A model generated the notes under the pieces. That model was not told the DNA's origin and made no database searches. It saw only the letters and a list, made by a program, of their open reading frames with translations. Made by a program: the position numbers and the translations under genes. Source: Egibacter rhizosphaerae (GTDB taxonomy: Bacteria; Actinomycetota; Nitriliruptoria; Euzebyales; Egibacteraceae). From it: DNA of 64,000 nucleotides. Numbering within the stretch: the stretch's first letter is position 1; every line of letters starts with the position of its first letter. The DNA lies in contig NZ_CP036402.1 in assembly GCF_004322855.1 (NCBI RefSeq), positions 1,364,001-1,428,000 of the forward strand. The letters run 5' to 3'. Shown here in pieces: positions 1-9,200 of the stretch.

Positions 1-16
1 GCACTTAGGGGCCGTA

Positions 17-44
17 CGGTTACCCGCGCGGGCGCGGGCAACCG
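17..44. terminator. GC-rich hairpin downstream of hisG
   Basis: An inverted repeat with 12-base arms (CGGTTACCCGCG and CGCGGGCAACCG, one A-C mismatch) and a 4-base loop lies about 120 bases beyond the hisG stop. There is no T-run on either side, so the terminator role is a guess from position. The rest of 1-166 shows no supportable gene. Confidence 0.3.
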
Positions 45-166
45 TTCCGACGCACCGCCTCGCCGTGCACTGTCCGCACGAACCCGCTCGCCGCGTGGGC
101 GTCGCCCGGCGAAGCGCGTTCGATTCGAGCGGCAGCCCGACGATGGGATCGCCGCCGGGCCCGGAC

Positions 167-1015
167 TCAGTCCAGCAGCGCCTGTGGTTCCAGGGCGACG
201 ATGCCGGTGGCGCCGAGCTGCCGGAGGTCGGACAGGCGCCGCCACAGCTCGTCCGCTCCCACGACGAAGTGCACCGCGACGAGGTCCGTGCGGGCGGCGA
301 GCGGCAGCACCGTGGGGCTCTCGAGCCCGGGGAAGAGCTCGCGGAGCGCGTCCAGGCGTTCCTCGCGCACGTGCAACATCACGTAGCGGTGCTGGCGGGC
401 GGACAGCACCGCCTCCATCCGCAGCTCGAGATCGGCGAGCTGGGCGGCCTCGTGCCTGCGCGTGAACACCGCCTCGCAAGGGCGGATCTGCTCGAGCACG
501 CGCAGCCGGTTCGCCCGCAGGCTGCGACCGGTCTCGCGAAGATCCACGATCGCGTCGGCGAGGCCGGCGGCGCAGAAGCCCTCGAGCGAGCCGCCCATCT
601 CGACGATCGTGACGTCCAGGCCCTTGCCCGCGAAAAACGTGCGGGTGACGTTGGGAAGGTGCGTCGCGATCACGGCCCCGTCGAGGTCGCCGGCATCGTA
701 ACGCCCGTCGTCGTCGCGGCTGGCGACCACCAGGTCGCTGCGGCTGAACCCCAGCGGACGTGTGGGCAGATCCTCGAGGCCGTGCTCCATCGCGATGTCG
801 GTCGAGATGAACGCGCCGGCGAGCTGGCCGGCAGCGAGCGCGGCGCCCGCGTCCCGGGGGCGCATCTCGAGGAACTCGAGCTCGCCGTCGCCGGCCATGG
901 CACCGCCGCCCTTGATCGCACCGGTGCCGTAGCCGGCGGTCTCGAGAACGGCGAGCACGTCGTCACGCAGCCGGCCCTTGCTCGGCAGCGCGATGCGGGT
1001 TGGTGTGGTCGTCAT
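167..1015 (-). CDS. hisG: ATP phosphoribosyltransferase, long form
   Basis: First enzyme of histidine synthesis; it condenses PRPP with ATP in the cytoplasm. The 282-residue product starts MTTTPTRIALPSKGR, typical of HisG, and carries the glycine/acid-rich substrate-binding stretch ADAIVDLRETGRSLRAN near residues 145-165. Length and the C-terminal part (about 205-282, from VMLHV onward) match the long HisG form with an ACT-like regulatory domain, so feedback inhibition by histidine is expected from family knowledge. The ATG was chosen because upstream codons show no conserved sequence and GAGGA precedes it. It lies 14 bases after hisE, so the two are co-transcribed and act in consecutive steps. 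Confidence 0.95.
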   Translation of the reverse strand: MTTTPTRIALPSKGRLRDDVLAVLETAGYGTGAIKGGGAMAGDGELEFLEMRPRDAGAALAAGQLAGAFISTDIAMEHGLEDLPTRPLGFSRSDLVVASRDDDGRYDAGDLDGAVIATHLPNVTRTFFAGKGLDVTIVEMGGSLEGFCAAGLADAIVDLRETGRSLRANRLRVLEQIRPCEAVFTRRHEAAQLADLELRMEAVLSARQHRYVMLHVREERLDALRELFPGLESPTVLPLAARTDLVAVHFVVGADELWRRLSDLRQLGATGIVALEPQALLD

Positions 1016-1029
1016 TGGCGGGTTGGTCC

Positions 1030-1329
1030 TCACTCGGGTCGGGGGCGGCCCCGACGCTCGGCCAGCTCCTCGAGGACGGCGTCGAGCGGCACGCCCGCGC
1101 CGACGAGCCCGGCCAGGGTATGGAACAGGACGTCGGCGGCCTCGCTCGCGACCCGCTCGCGGTCGACCTCCGGGCGCATCAGTTCGACGCCGAGTTCGAA
1201 CGACTCCTCGAGGAGCTTGCGCGACACCCGCTCCGGGTCGGAGAGCAACGTCGCGGAGTACGAGCCGGGTGGGGCCTCCCGCCGACGCTCCCGGAGCACC
1301 TCCTCGAGCTCTGCCAGCGACAGGCTCAC
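1030..1329 (-). CDS. hisE: Phosphoribosyl-ATP pyrophosphatase
   Basis: Second step of histidine synthesis; hydrolyses phosphoribosyl-ATP to phosphoribosyl-AMP and pyrophosphate. The 99-residue protein has the MazG-like helical fold signature KLLEESFELGVEL followed by EAADVLFHTLAGL, which supplies the acidic metal ligands. The start is a GTG (VSLSLAELEEVL) that overlaps the stop of the upstream purine nucleoside phosphorylase gene as GTGA, implying translational coupling. It is the stand-alone form, not fused to HisI. Confidence 0.92.
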   Translation of the reverse strand: MSLSLAELEEVLRERRREAPPGSYSATLLSDPERVSRKLLEESFELGVELMRPEVDRERVASEAADVLFHTLAGLVGAGVPLDAVLEELAERRGRPRPE

Positions 1330-2144
1330 GCCCGTGCCTCGCTCTCGGCGAGCCGCGGCACCAGCGCCCCGAGGATCCGGGCGAGGCGCGGGCCGGCCTG
1401 CCCACCCACGTCGATGACCTCCTCGTGGTCGGTCGGGGTTCCCCCGGGCTGGTGCACGTTGGTGAGCAGGCTGAAGCCCGCGACGCGCAGCCCCGCCGCC
1501 CGCGCGGCGATCACCTCGCACACGGTGGACATGCCGACGGCGTGCGCCCCGATGGTCCGCAGGTAGGCGATCTCCGCCGGTGTCTCGAAGCTCGGGCCGA
1601 CCAGTCCCGCGTACACCCCCTCGCGCAGCGTCTCCCCGACCTCGTCGGCCGCCCCGTGCGCCGCCGCGCGGAGCTCCGGGTCGTAGGCCGAGCTCATGTC
1701 GAGGAAGTGCGGCGCCGTCTGCCCGATCAGCGGGTTGCGGCCGGTGAGATTCAAGTGGTCGGTGATCAGCATCAGGTCGCCCGGGTCCGGGTCGGCCGGC
1801 GTGCCGGACGCGATCCCACCCGCCGCATTGGTCGGGACGAACGTGTGAACTCCCAGCGCGGCCGCGGCCTCGACCACCGCGACGACCTCCGCGACGTCGC
1901 GACCCTCGTAGAGGTGCACGCGCCCCTGCTGGCACAGGACGGGGACTCCGCGCAGGGTGCCCGCGAGGAGCCGGCCCGCGTGCCCGGGCACCGTCGTGTC
2001 GGGCAGGCCCACGTCGGCGAACGGCATGACGACGGGGTCGGCGACCTCGTCGGCCAGTCCGCCCAGGCCGGAGCCGAGCGTCAGCAGCACGCGCGGCTCG
2101 CGGCCGTCGAGGTGTGCGGCGATGCGGTCAGCGGGGTCGGTCAC
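1326..2144 (-). CDS. punA: Purine nucleoside phosphorylase (class I)
   Basis: Cleaves purine nucleosides with phosphate to base and (deoxy)ribose-1-phosphate. The 272-residue protein matches trimeric class I phosphorylases: LGSGLGG at about residue 23, QGRVHLYEG at about 73, TNAAGGI at about 104, GPSFETPAEI at about 189 and GMSTVCE at about 208. The start is GTG with AGGAG eight bases upstream. The stop overlaps the hisE start by four bases. The conserved Glu in FETPAE and the Asn in SLLTNVHQ fit specificity for 6-oxopurines by family knowledge. Coupling to histidine genes is unusual but both use purine or phosphoribosyl substrates. Confidence 0.92.
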   Translation of the reverse strand: MTDPADRIAAHLDGREPRVLLTLGSGLGGLADEVADPVVMPFADVGLPDTTVPGHAGRLLAGTLRGVPVLCQQGRVHLYEGRDVAEVVAVVEAAAALGVHTFVPTNAAGGIASGTPADPDPGDLMLITDHLNLTGRNPLIGQTAPHFLDMSSAYDPELRAAAHGAADEVGETLREGVYAGLVGPSFETPAEIAYLRTIGAHAVGMSTVCEVIAARAAGLRVAGFSLLTNVHQPGGTPTDHEEVIDVGGQAGPRLARILGALVPRLAESEARA

Positions 2145-2215
2145 GGTGGTATCTCCTGTGCCGGGAAGGGGACGTGAGGGCGCAGGCCCGCCCGCAGGGG
2201 ACGGACGCGTCGAGC

Positions 2216-2404
2216 CTAGGACGTACCGCCCCCGGACGGCTGCGTGGCTTCCTCGACCAGCATGACGGGGATGCCGTCGCGGACCGGATAGCGGCGGTCG
2301 CAGGCCGTGCAGATGATGAGGTCGCGCCGTTCCTTGTACTCGATCGCGCCCCGGCAGGCCGGGCAGACGAGCAACTCGACGAGGTCACGCGACACGGCGG
2401 GCAT
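2216..2404 (-). CDS. Trm112-family zinc-ribbon-like protein
   Basis: A 62-residue protein with two CxxC pairs (CPAC, residues about 14-17, and CTAC, about 33-36) around a small beta fold, ending in RDGIPVML, the usual Trm112/UPF0434 ending. In eukaryotes and archaea Trm112 activates methyltransferases; the bacterial role is not settled. GGAGGT sits just before the ATG, within the 3' end of manB, so it is translated from the same message as manB. The manB-Trm112 pairing recurs in actinobacteria. Confidence 0.85.
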   Translation of the reverse strand: MPAVSRDLVELLVCPACRGAIEYKERRDLIICTACDRRYPVRDGIPVMLVEEATQPSGGGTS

Positions 2405-2407
2405 GGC

Positions 2408-3763
2408 CTACCTCCTCGTGGTCTCGAACGGCGCGAGCACGGCCAGTGCCCGGTCGCGCGCGTCCTCCATCCGGGCGGCGTCCGCCGCCTCGACGTTGAG
2501 CCGCACCAGCGACTCGGTGTTGGAGAGGCGCAGGTTCAGCCACCAGGTGCCCGCATCGACGGTGAACCCGTCGGTACGGTCGACGTGCCCGTCGGGGCCG
2601 AGCAGCGCGGCGGCCTGCGCGAGTGCCGCGTCGGGGTCGTCGACGGCGACGCTCACCTCCCCGCTGGAAGCATAAAGGTCGTAGGGCGCGGCGAGGACCG
2701 ACATCGGGGTGTCGGTCTCGGCGAGCGCGTCGAGGACGACCATCATCGCGACAGCGGCACTGTCGGCCCCGTAGAAGTCGCGGAAGTAGTAGTGCCCCGA
2801 GTGCTCGCCCCCGAACACCGCCCCCGTCTCGCGCATCGTCGCCTTGACGTACGAGTGGCCCACGCGGGTCGCCACGGCACGGCCGCTGCGAGCGCGGATC
2901 GTCTCGGGCACGACGCGGGAGCAGATGACGTTGTGGAGCACGGTCGCCCCGGGTTCGCGCGCGAGCAGCCGCGCGGCGATGATCGCGGCGGTCACCGACG
3001 GGCTGATGACGGTGCCGGCCTCGTCGACGCACACGACCCGGTCGGCGTCCCCGTCGAACGCGAACCCGACGTGGGCGCCGCAGGCACGGACGAGAGCTTG
3101 CAGCTCCTCGAGGTTGGCGGGGTCGGTCGGGTCGGGAGGATGCGCGGGGAACGATCCGTCGAGGTCGAGGTAGCGCCCTTCGAGGGTCACCCCGAGGTCG
3201 TCGAGCACCCGCGGCACGACCAGGCCGGCCATGCCGTGCCCCGCGTCCACGGCGGCATGCAACCCCGCCAGTCGATGCTCGCCCGCGAACGCCCGCACCG
3301 CTGCCACGTAGGCGTCCCACAGGTCGAGGGAGCGGTAGCCACCCGGGGTCGCCGCCGGGGCCGGCGGGGACGCGGCCCCGTCCCTGATGTCAGCAAGCCC
3401 CGTGTCGAGCGACACGGGCTCGGCACCGGGCCGGCAGAACTTGAAGCCGTTGTAGGCGGGGGGATTGTGGCTCGCGGTCACCATCACTCCGGCAGCGTGC
3501 CTGCGCCCCGACGCGAAGGACACCATGTCGGCGCTGGCGAGACCGAGGTCGGCCACGTCGACTCCGACCGCACGCACCCCGGCGGCGAACGCATCGGCCA
3601 GCTCCCCCGAGGTCTCGCGCATGTCGCGCCCGAGCACGAGCTCGGGGCCGCCGAGCTCGCGTGCAGCCGCCCGGCCGAGTCGCTCGGCGAGGTCGGCGTC
3701 GAGATCATCGGGCACGCGACCGCGGATGTCGTAGGCCTTGGTGATCCGCGCGAGTCGTCCCAC
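2408..3763 (-). CDS. manB: Phosphomannomutase / phosphoglucomutase
   Basis: Interconverts hexose-6- and hexose-1-phosphates; with manC in this block it would make GDP-mannose precursors for mannosylated envelope glycans. The 451-residue product has all hallmarks of alpha-D-phosphohexomutases: YDIRG near the start, the phosphoserine loop TASHNPP at about residue 96, the metal loop DGDADR at about 235, and the sugar-binding GEHSGHY at about 320. The start is GTG (VGRLARITKAYD) because AAGGAG lies six bases upstream; the long open frame extending further upstream lacks conserved sequence. It ends four bases before the Trm112 start codon. Confidence 0.93.
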   Translation of the reverse strand: MGRLARITKAYDIRGRVPDDLDADLAERLGRAAARELGGPELVLGRDMRETSGELADAFAAGVRAVGVDVADLGLASADMVSFASGRRHAAGVMVTASHNPPAYNGFKFCRPGAEPVSLDTGLADIRDGAASPPAPAATPGGYRSLDLWDAYVAAVRAFAGEHRLAGLHAAVDAGHGMAGLVVPRVLDDLGVTLEGRYLDLDGSFPAHPPDPTDPANLEELQALVRACGAHVGFAFDGDADRVVCVDEAGTVISPSVTAAIIAARLLAREPGATVLHNVICSRVVPETIRARSGRAVATRVGHSYVKATMRETGAVFGGEHSGHYYFRDFYGADSAAVAMMVVLDALAETDTPMSVLAAPYDLYASSGEVSVAVDDPDAALAQAAALLGPDGHVDRTDGFTVDAGTWWLNLRLSNTESLVRLNVEAADAARMEDARDRALAVLAPFETTRR

Positions 3764-3924
3764 GAGTGGCTCCTTGATCGTGCTTCCCGGCGGTGCGCGG
3801 CGGCCACGGCGGGAGTGGCCTGCCCCGGGGGGTAGCTGGTGACGTGCGGAGTCCCACGGACCCGCCATCCTCGTCGTGGCGGCGCCCGGTCCCCGGTCGG
3901 CTGCCCGCCGGCGCGACGTCCGGC

Positions 3925-3987
3925 GCCGGGCTACGGCACGTGTCCGCCGGGCTACGGCGCGTTCCCGCCGGGCTACGGCGCGTTCCC
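3925..3987. repeat. Three tandem 21-base units spanning the DUF3499 stop codon
   Basis: Units at 3925-3945, 3946-3966 and 3967-3987 (the last two identical, the first with three changes), followed by a partial fourth copy from 3988. Read on the minus strand each unit encodes GGNAP (GGHVP in the outermost), then TAG, then P, so the gene's own stop codon is inside the repeated unit and is duplicated downstream. Confidence 0.9.
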
Positions 3988-4497
3988 GCCGGGCTCCTCG
4001 CCGGTGTCGGGCCCGGAGTCGCGGGGCGGGGGGGACGGCGGCTCGGTCGACAGCGGCGCGATGTCGCGGGTGAGGTCGATGTCTCGGGACGCGGTGCTCG
4101 CGTAGCGAGCAGCGAGCCGCGGGAGCTCGCGGTGCAGCTCCGCGTACCGGCTCTCGCGGTTCGGCGGGTCCGGGGCGGCCTGGGGCGGAGAGGGCACCGC
4201 CGCGAGCGGCGCCCTGCCGGGTTCGCGGGACGTGGCCGCGGCGGTGTCCGACGACCCGCCGGGCCGCGGGACCGTGGAGGCGGGGTCCCGATGGTCGATC
4301 AGCACCCAGCCTCGCGGCACGCGCAGGGTGCCGACGTGCCCCGCGCAGAGCTCCCATCGCAGTGGGTGCTCCTCCTGGACGAGGTCGACCAGCCAGACCT
4401 GTGCCGCGTCGTAGTGGAACGCGAGCGACACGGCCGCGGGCGCATCGCAGCCGTTGCGGCGACAGGCGCGCGTGGTGCCGGAGTCGGGGGTAGCCAT
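3973..4497 (-). CDS. DUF3499 family protein
   Basis: A 174-residue protein of the actinobacterial DUF3499 family, function unknown. The conserved part is residues 1-85: TRACRRNGC, a hydrophobic beta segment ending in VWLVDL, then LCAGHVGTLRVPRGW; the paired Cys and His residues suggest metal binding. The tail (90-174) is proline-, serine- and acid-rich and looks disordered. ATG 4497 is preferred over an in-frame ATG at 4518. It lies between manB and the DUF5719 gene on the same strand, the usual family position. The stop codon sits in a 21-base tandem repeat, so the last residues may vary between strains. Confidence 0.85.
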   Translation of the reverse strand: MATPDSGTTRACRRNGCDAPAAVSLAFHYDAAQVWLVDLVQEEHPLRWELCAGHVGTLRVPRGWVLIDHRDPASTVPRPGGSSDTAAATSREPGRAPLAAVPSPPQAAPDPPNRESRYAELHRELPRLAARYASTASRDIDLTRDIAPLSTEPPSPPPRDSGPDTGEEPGGNAP

Positions 4498-4585
4498 CGT
4501 CGCGGCAGGGTAGCGCATGCCCCGCGCGCGACGGTGGAGCCGGCTCGCCGGCGGCGATGGCCCGCAACGCAGCCGCAGCGGGCAC

Positions 4586-6226
4586 TCAGGGCTCGAGAGT
4601 CTCGAGGGGCAGCAGGGAGGGATCGCGTCGGCTGGTGAGCCCCGGTGCCGGCGGCTCCCACGCACGGCGGGGAGCGCTGAGCCCCACCACCAGCCCTTCG
4701 TCCTCGTGCTCACCGTGATCGCGCTGCACGCTGCGGTGCCCGGCGACCACCGGCTCGTCGGCCGAGACGCGCACGGGTACCGGTGCGGGCAGCGCGTCGA
4801 GCTCGTACAGGCGGTGGTCGCCGGCGGCCAGGGTCTGCTCCTCCCACGCTTCCGGCGTGCCGGGACCTCCGTCAACGGTCAGGCTGGCCGGTGCGGGTCC
4901 GGGGTTGTAGACGGCCAGCGCACCGTCCTCGGCAACGCCCTGCGGTGCTCCCACGCGCCAGTCGCGGCTCGCGTCGCCCCCGAGCGCCTCCCCCGCGAAC
5001 GCCCTCCGATCGCCGTGCGACCGCGCCGTGAACCCCGACGCGACGATCCCGACGTCGTTCACGCTCTCGACGGTGACGCCGAAGGCGTCCCCGTCGGACC
5101 GGTCGGTCAGGTCGATGCGCACCGTGGTCTCCGGGGGGATCGAGGTCTCACCGATGGCCCCCTCCGCACCGGGATTCGAGACGCGCACGTCCACCGCCGC
5201 GGAGCGCTCCCCGGGGTTGTGCACTTCGAGCCACGCCTCCCGCTCCTCGGTGACGGAGGCATAGGCGAGGTACGCGGTCGTCAGCCGCTCCGACGTCGCC
5301 GGCAGCAGGGCACGTCCTTGGGGGCCCTCGCGGACGAGGTCGGAGGAGAGCTCCTCCGCTCCGGCGTCGGGTTCGGGCTCCTCGAGCTCCACACCCTCGA
5401 GATCGTCCGGGTCGAGGTCGAGCTCCTCCTCGAGGGTCCCGGCATCGTCGAGGTCGTCGAGCTCGTCGAGTTCCTCGAGTTCCTCGGCGGGTCGGGACAC
5501 CTCCTCGACACGGTCGGCGGCGGCGAGCAGGCGCCCGCCCTCGACCTCCACGGTGGCGGCGAGCTCCTCCTCGTCCGGGACGAGTTCGTCGACCTCGATC
5601 GCCTCGGCCTCCCCGGCCGGCACCACCACCCCCTCGCCACCGACGCGCACCTCGGGTCCACCTCGGGTCACGAACCGCACGTCCGCCACGGCGTCGGTCC
5701 CGAACGGGTTGTAGAGGTGGACCGTCGACGACGAGCCGCCGGCGGTCGACAGTCCGGGCAGGTACTGGGTGCTCGCGGGCGCGTCCGCACAGGCGTACCC
5801 GCCGGCCGGCTCGTCCTCGGGCGGTTCCCACGTGACCTGCACGGGGGCGTCGCCCCAGCGGACCTCGACGGGGAGATCGGTGGGCACGTCGACGCTGCGC
5901 CAAGACGAGGCCGGGACGACGAGCTCGGCGACCTCCTCCGCGCTCCCCGCGTCGTGTGAGACCACGGTCACGTCGGACGGTTCGTCGTCGACCGCGGCGA
6001 TGCGCAACCGCGCATCCTCCCTCGAGTCGCTGGTCACCGGACACCACGCGAAGCCGGTGTCCGCGCCGTCGAGGGGTTCGGCGGCAGGCGGCGAGCTGGC
6101 CACGGGCACGGGCGAGTCGCTGGGTGGGGGCGCTGCGACGAGGTCCACGACGACGAGCAGCACGCCGATGCTCACCGCCACCACGAGCAGCGTGCGGACC
6201 ACCTCGCCGGAGCCGGCGCCGCTCAC
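4586..6226 (-). CDS. DUF5719 family protein, membrane-anchored, extracytoplasmic
   Basis: 546 residues. An N-terminal hydrophobic segment (about 10-32, LLVVAVSIGVLLVVVDLV) acts as a signal anchor. The outer part contains repeated beta-rich modules with a STVHLYNPF / LEVHNPG / LAVYNPGP theme (about residues 175, 350 and 440), each followed by an alternating hydrophobic segment; this is the DUF5719 pattern. Between the first two modules is a very acidic stretch (about 255-300). The start codon overlaps the stop of the upstream GT2 gene by four bases (6223-6226), so the two proteins are made together and may act together in envelope glycan assembly. Function is not established. Confidence 0.85.
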   Translation of the reverse strand: MSGAGSGEVVRTLLVVAVSIGVLLVVVDLVAAPPPSDSPVPVASSPPAAEPLDGADTGFAWCPVTSDSREDARLRIAAVDDEPSDVTVVSHDAGSAEEVAELVVPASSWRSVDVPTDLPVEVRWGDAPVQVTWEPPEDEPAGGYACADAPASTQYLPGLSTAGGSSSTVHLYNPFGTDAVADVRFVTRGGPEVRVGGEGVVVPAGEAEAIEVDELVPDEEELAATVEVEGGRLLAAADRVEEVSRPAEELEELDELDDLDDAGTLEEELDLDPDDLEGVELEEPEPDAGAEELSSDLVREGPQGRALLPATSERLTTAYLAYASVTEEREAWLEVHNPGERSAAVDVRVSNPGAEGAIGETSIPPETTVRIDLTDRSDGDAFGVTVESVNDVGIVASGFTARSHGDRRAFAGEALGGDASRDWRVGAPQGVAEDGALAVYNPGPAPASLTVDGGPGTPEAWEEQTLAAGDHRLYELDALPAPVPVRVSADEPVVAGHRSVQRDHGEHEDEGLVVGLSAPRRAWEPPAPGLTSRRDPSLLPLETLEP

Positions 6227-9200
6227 GATGGCCCCCCGGCGCGCGCCGATGGCGTGGCAGCCCTGACGCCGTCCAGACCGTCGAGGCCCGGCAGCGCGTG
6301 AACGGGGGGCGCGTCACGGCGCCCCGCGCGCGCTGCCGTCGCGAGGCGTGGCGGTCGCAACAGGAGCGAGCCCAGGACGAGCGCGAGCAGGGCCTGCCCG
6401 GCGACGAGCGTCCGATGGCGCCAGGGGCTGCCGACCTGCAACTCGACCGAACCCTCGTCGGGCACCTCGTAGGCGGCGACGGGGGGCAGCTCCTCCACCG
6501 TCGGCTCCACCGCCACGGGGTCGAGGGGCGCCCCGTCCAAGGTGGCGGCCCACGCGCTCGCGTCCTCGGTGAGCAGGAGCGTGCCGGGCCCTGCCTCGCC
6601 CGCCCAGTGGTCGGACCCGCCGGAGAGGGCAACGGGCTCGACGTCCGAAGCGTCGACCCTGCGGCCCGCGAGCAGGTGGTCCGCGAACCGATCGGGCAGC
6701 ACGGACGCCCGCGGGACCCAAGCGGCGACCTGCAGGACCCGACCCCCACCGGTGGGTATGGGCTCCAGCTCCGGCTGGCGGATGAGGAGCTCCCGAAGCT
6801 CGCTGTCCGCGGCGTCCTCGGTGAGCACCACCTCGCGGACGCCGGCGAGCGCCAGGCGGGATGCCGCTCCGAGGTCGGAGCCGGTGGCCATCCCCTCGAC
6901 GGCCCGACCCACCGCTGCGGCGATCGCCGGGCTCTCGGTCTCCCCGACGCCGCGCATGGACGGTCCGTCCTGGCCGGTCAACTCCCACCGCACACCGTCG
7001 TCGTCGAGGTCGAGCAGCAACAGCCGGTGGGGCAGTTCCTCGCTCGCGCCGGCGACCGGCGGCAGCACGTCCTCGACGCGTTCCACCCCGACCCAAGGGT
7101 CGGACGCGATCCGCGCGAGACCGCCCAGCAGGCCGATCCCGACGACGAGTACCCCGGCGATCGCGCTGACCTGGCGCAGCCCGAAGGCGTGCACGGAGAG
7201 GGCGGGCACGAAGGTTCGTCCCGCGACCGCGGCCAGGCCTCCCACGGCGAGCGCGCCGGGCAGCAGCATCAACGGCGACCAGACCGAGACGGGCACGACG
7301 CGAGCGGCCACCCAGGCGGCCGTGGCGGACACGATGAGCGTCGTGACCAGCAACGTGACCGGCAGCGGCCGCAACGGCAGGCCGAGCAGGAGACCGAGAC
7401 CGATGAGCGCGGCGGTCAACACCACGGCGAGCATGGCCCCGGCGGTCGACTCGAGGCCGGGGAGCACGACCGGGGCGAGGCCGATCGCCCGCCACGCTGG
7501 CAGCGGCACCTCGGGTTGGGCCGGCAGCCGCGCGCTGCCGGCGATCAGGCTCGCGAGCCACGGGCTCAGCAGAAGCAGCGGCGCGACCGTCGACACCGCC
7601 ACGCGCAGCCGGGGACGCCCGTGGCGTGGCACGTCGCGTCGCGTCGCCACGATGACGGCGAGCAGCAGCGCGCTCGCCACGAGCACGCCCGCGGGCGGGG
7701 CCGCGCCGATCGCCACGACGCTCGCGAACACGAACAGGGCGGTGGCCCGCCACGCCGTGGGCAGCGCCGTGTCCGGATTCCCCAGCCGAAAGGCGAGCAG
7801 CACGAGCGCGGGGAACAGGGCCGCGACGACGAGCGCCCCCCACCGCGCCTGCGCGAGCGCGCCGGCGACCGGCGGCGAGCACGCGTAGAGCGTCGCCGCG
7901 AGCACTCGCGGTCCCGAACGTTCGGTGATCAGGCGACCGGCCCGGAGTGCCGTGACCCACGCGAACGGCAGGAGGCCGAGCACGAGCACGGTCTGTGCGA
8001 GCCAGGGGCTGCCGCCGAGCCCCAGCGAGGCCACGCCGAGCACGGCTTGGATCGGCGAGGGGAAGCCAACAGTGCCGGCGGGCTCGCCACCGAACGGACT
8101 GGCGTAGGCCGCGACGAACTCCCCCGCGGCGTCCGGCCACGGGCGGATCTCGCCGCCGAGCAGCACGCCGCTGCCCAGCAGGGAGGCCGCACCGACGAGG
8201 TAGAGGACGAGCAGGGGGATGCCGGCCCACACCGCCGCACCGCGACGCAGCAGGCGGCCGATGCGTCCGCCGGCCGGCACCGCACGTTCGTCGATCGTTC
8301 CGGCGAGGAGCGCGGGCGTGTCCGAACCGGCCAGCCAGGCCCTCGTCGTGTCCGCCCACTGCTGCCAGCGTGGCTCGCCGGAGGCCAGGAGCGGGGCGAT
8401 CTCGTCCTCGCTGCGCTCACGGTCGCGCTGGGTGACCCAGCGCAACCGCAGTGTGCGGGGAAGCTGCACCGCGTTCCAGAGCCAGGCGCGAACGGTGGCC
8501 CCGGCGGCGCCGACCCGCCTGGTGGCGAGCAGCGCCAGCGTCTTCGCGGCGGCGAGCAGCGCGGCGACGGGCAGCGACCAGGCGAGCCTGGCCGCCCCGT
8601 GGTTGCGCAGCAGGCTGGCCAGCGCATGGCGTTCGGTGAGCTCGCGGGGCGTCCTCGCGCCACCGTCCCACAGCGGCCGCGCGCCACGGGTCCCGGCGGC
8701 GGCGTGGTAGCCGACCGCCGCCGGCTGCACCGCGATCCGCCAGCCGGCGAGCCACAGCCGCCAACAGAGGTCGATGTCGTCGCCCATCGCGCGCATGCGC
8801 GGGTCGAACCCGCCCACCGCGTCGAGCGCGTCCGAACGCACGAGCATCCCCGCCGTGCTCACCGCGAGGACGTCGCGCTCCTCGTCGTACTGCCCCTGGT
8901 CGAGTTCGTCCCGCTCGAGGCCGAGGTCGACACGCCCGAACCGATCGATCGTGCGCCCCACCTGCTGCAGCGTGGGCCGTTCGCGCCACTCGCGCAGCTT
9001 CGGCCCCACGGCCGCGAGCGTCGGGTCGTCGGCGAGGTCGCGCGCGAGGCGGCCGACCGCGTCGGGCGCCAGCGCGAGGTCGTCGTGCACGATCAGCAGC
9101 GTGTCGGGGGGTGCTTCGACCACCCGAGCCGCCGCCGCGAGGGCATCGCCGACGCCGGCCGAGTCCCGGAGGCGCAGCAGCCGTTCGGGTGGGATGCGCC

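Noticed and set aside
2114-3835. 573-codon open frame on the plus strand
   Set aside because: Opposite to manB, whose motifs are complete; no recognisable domain.
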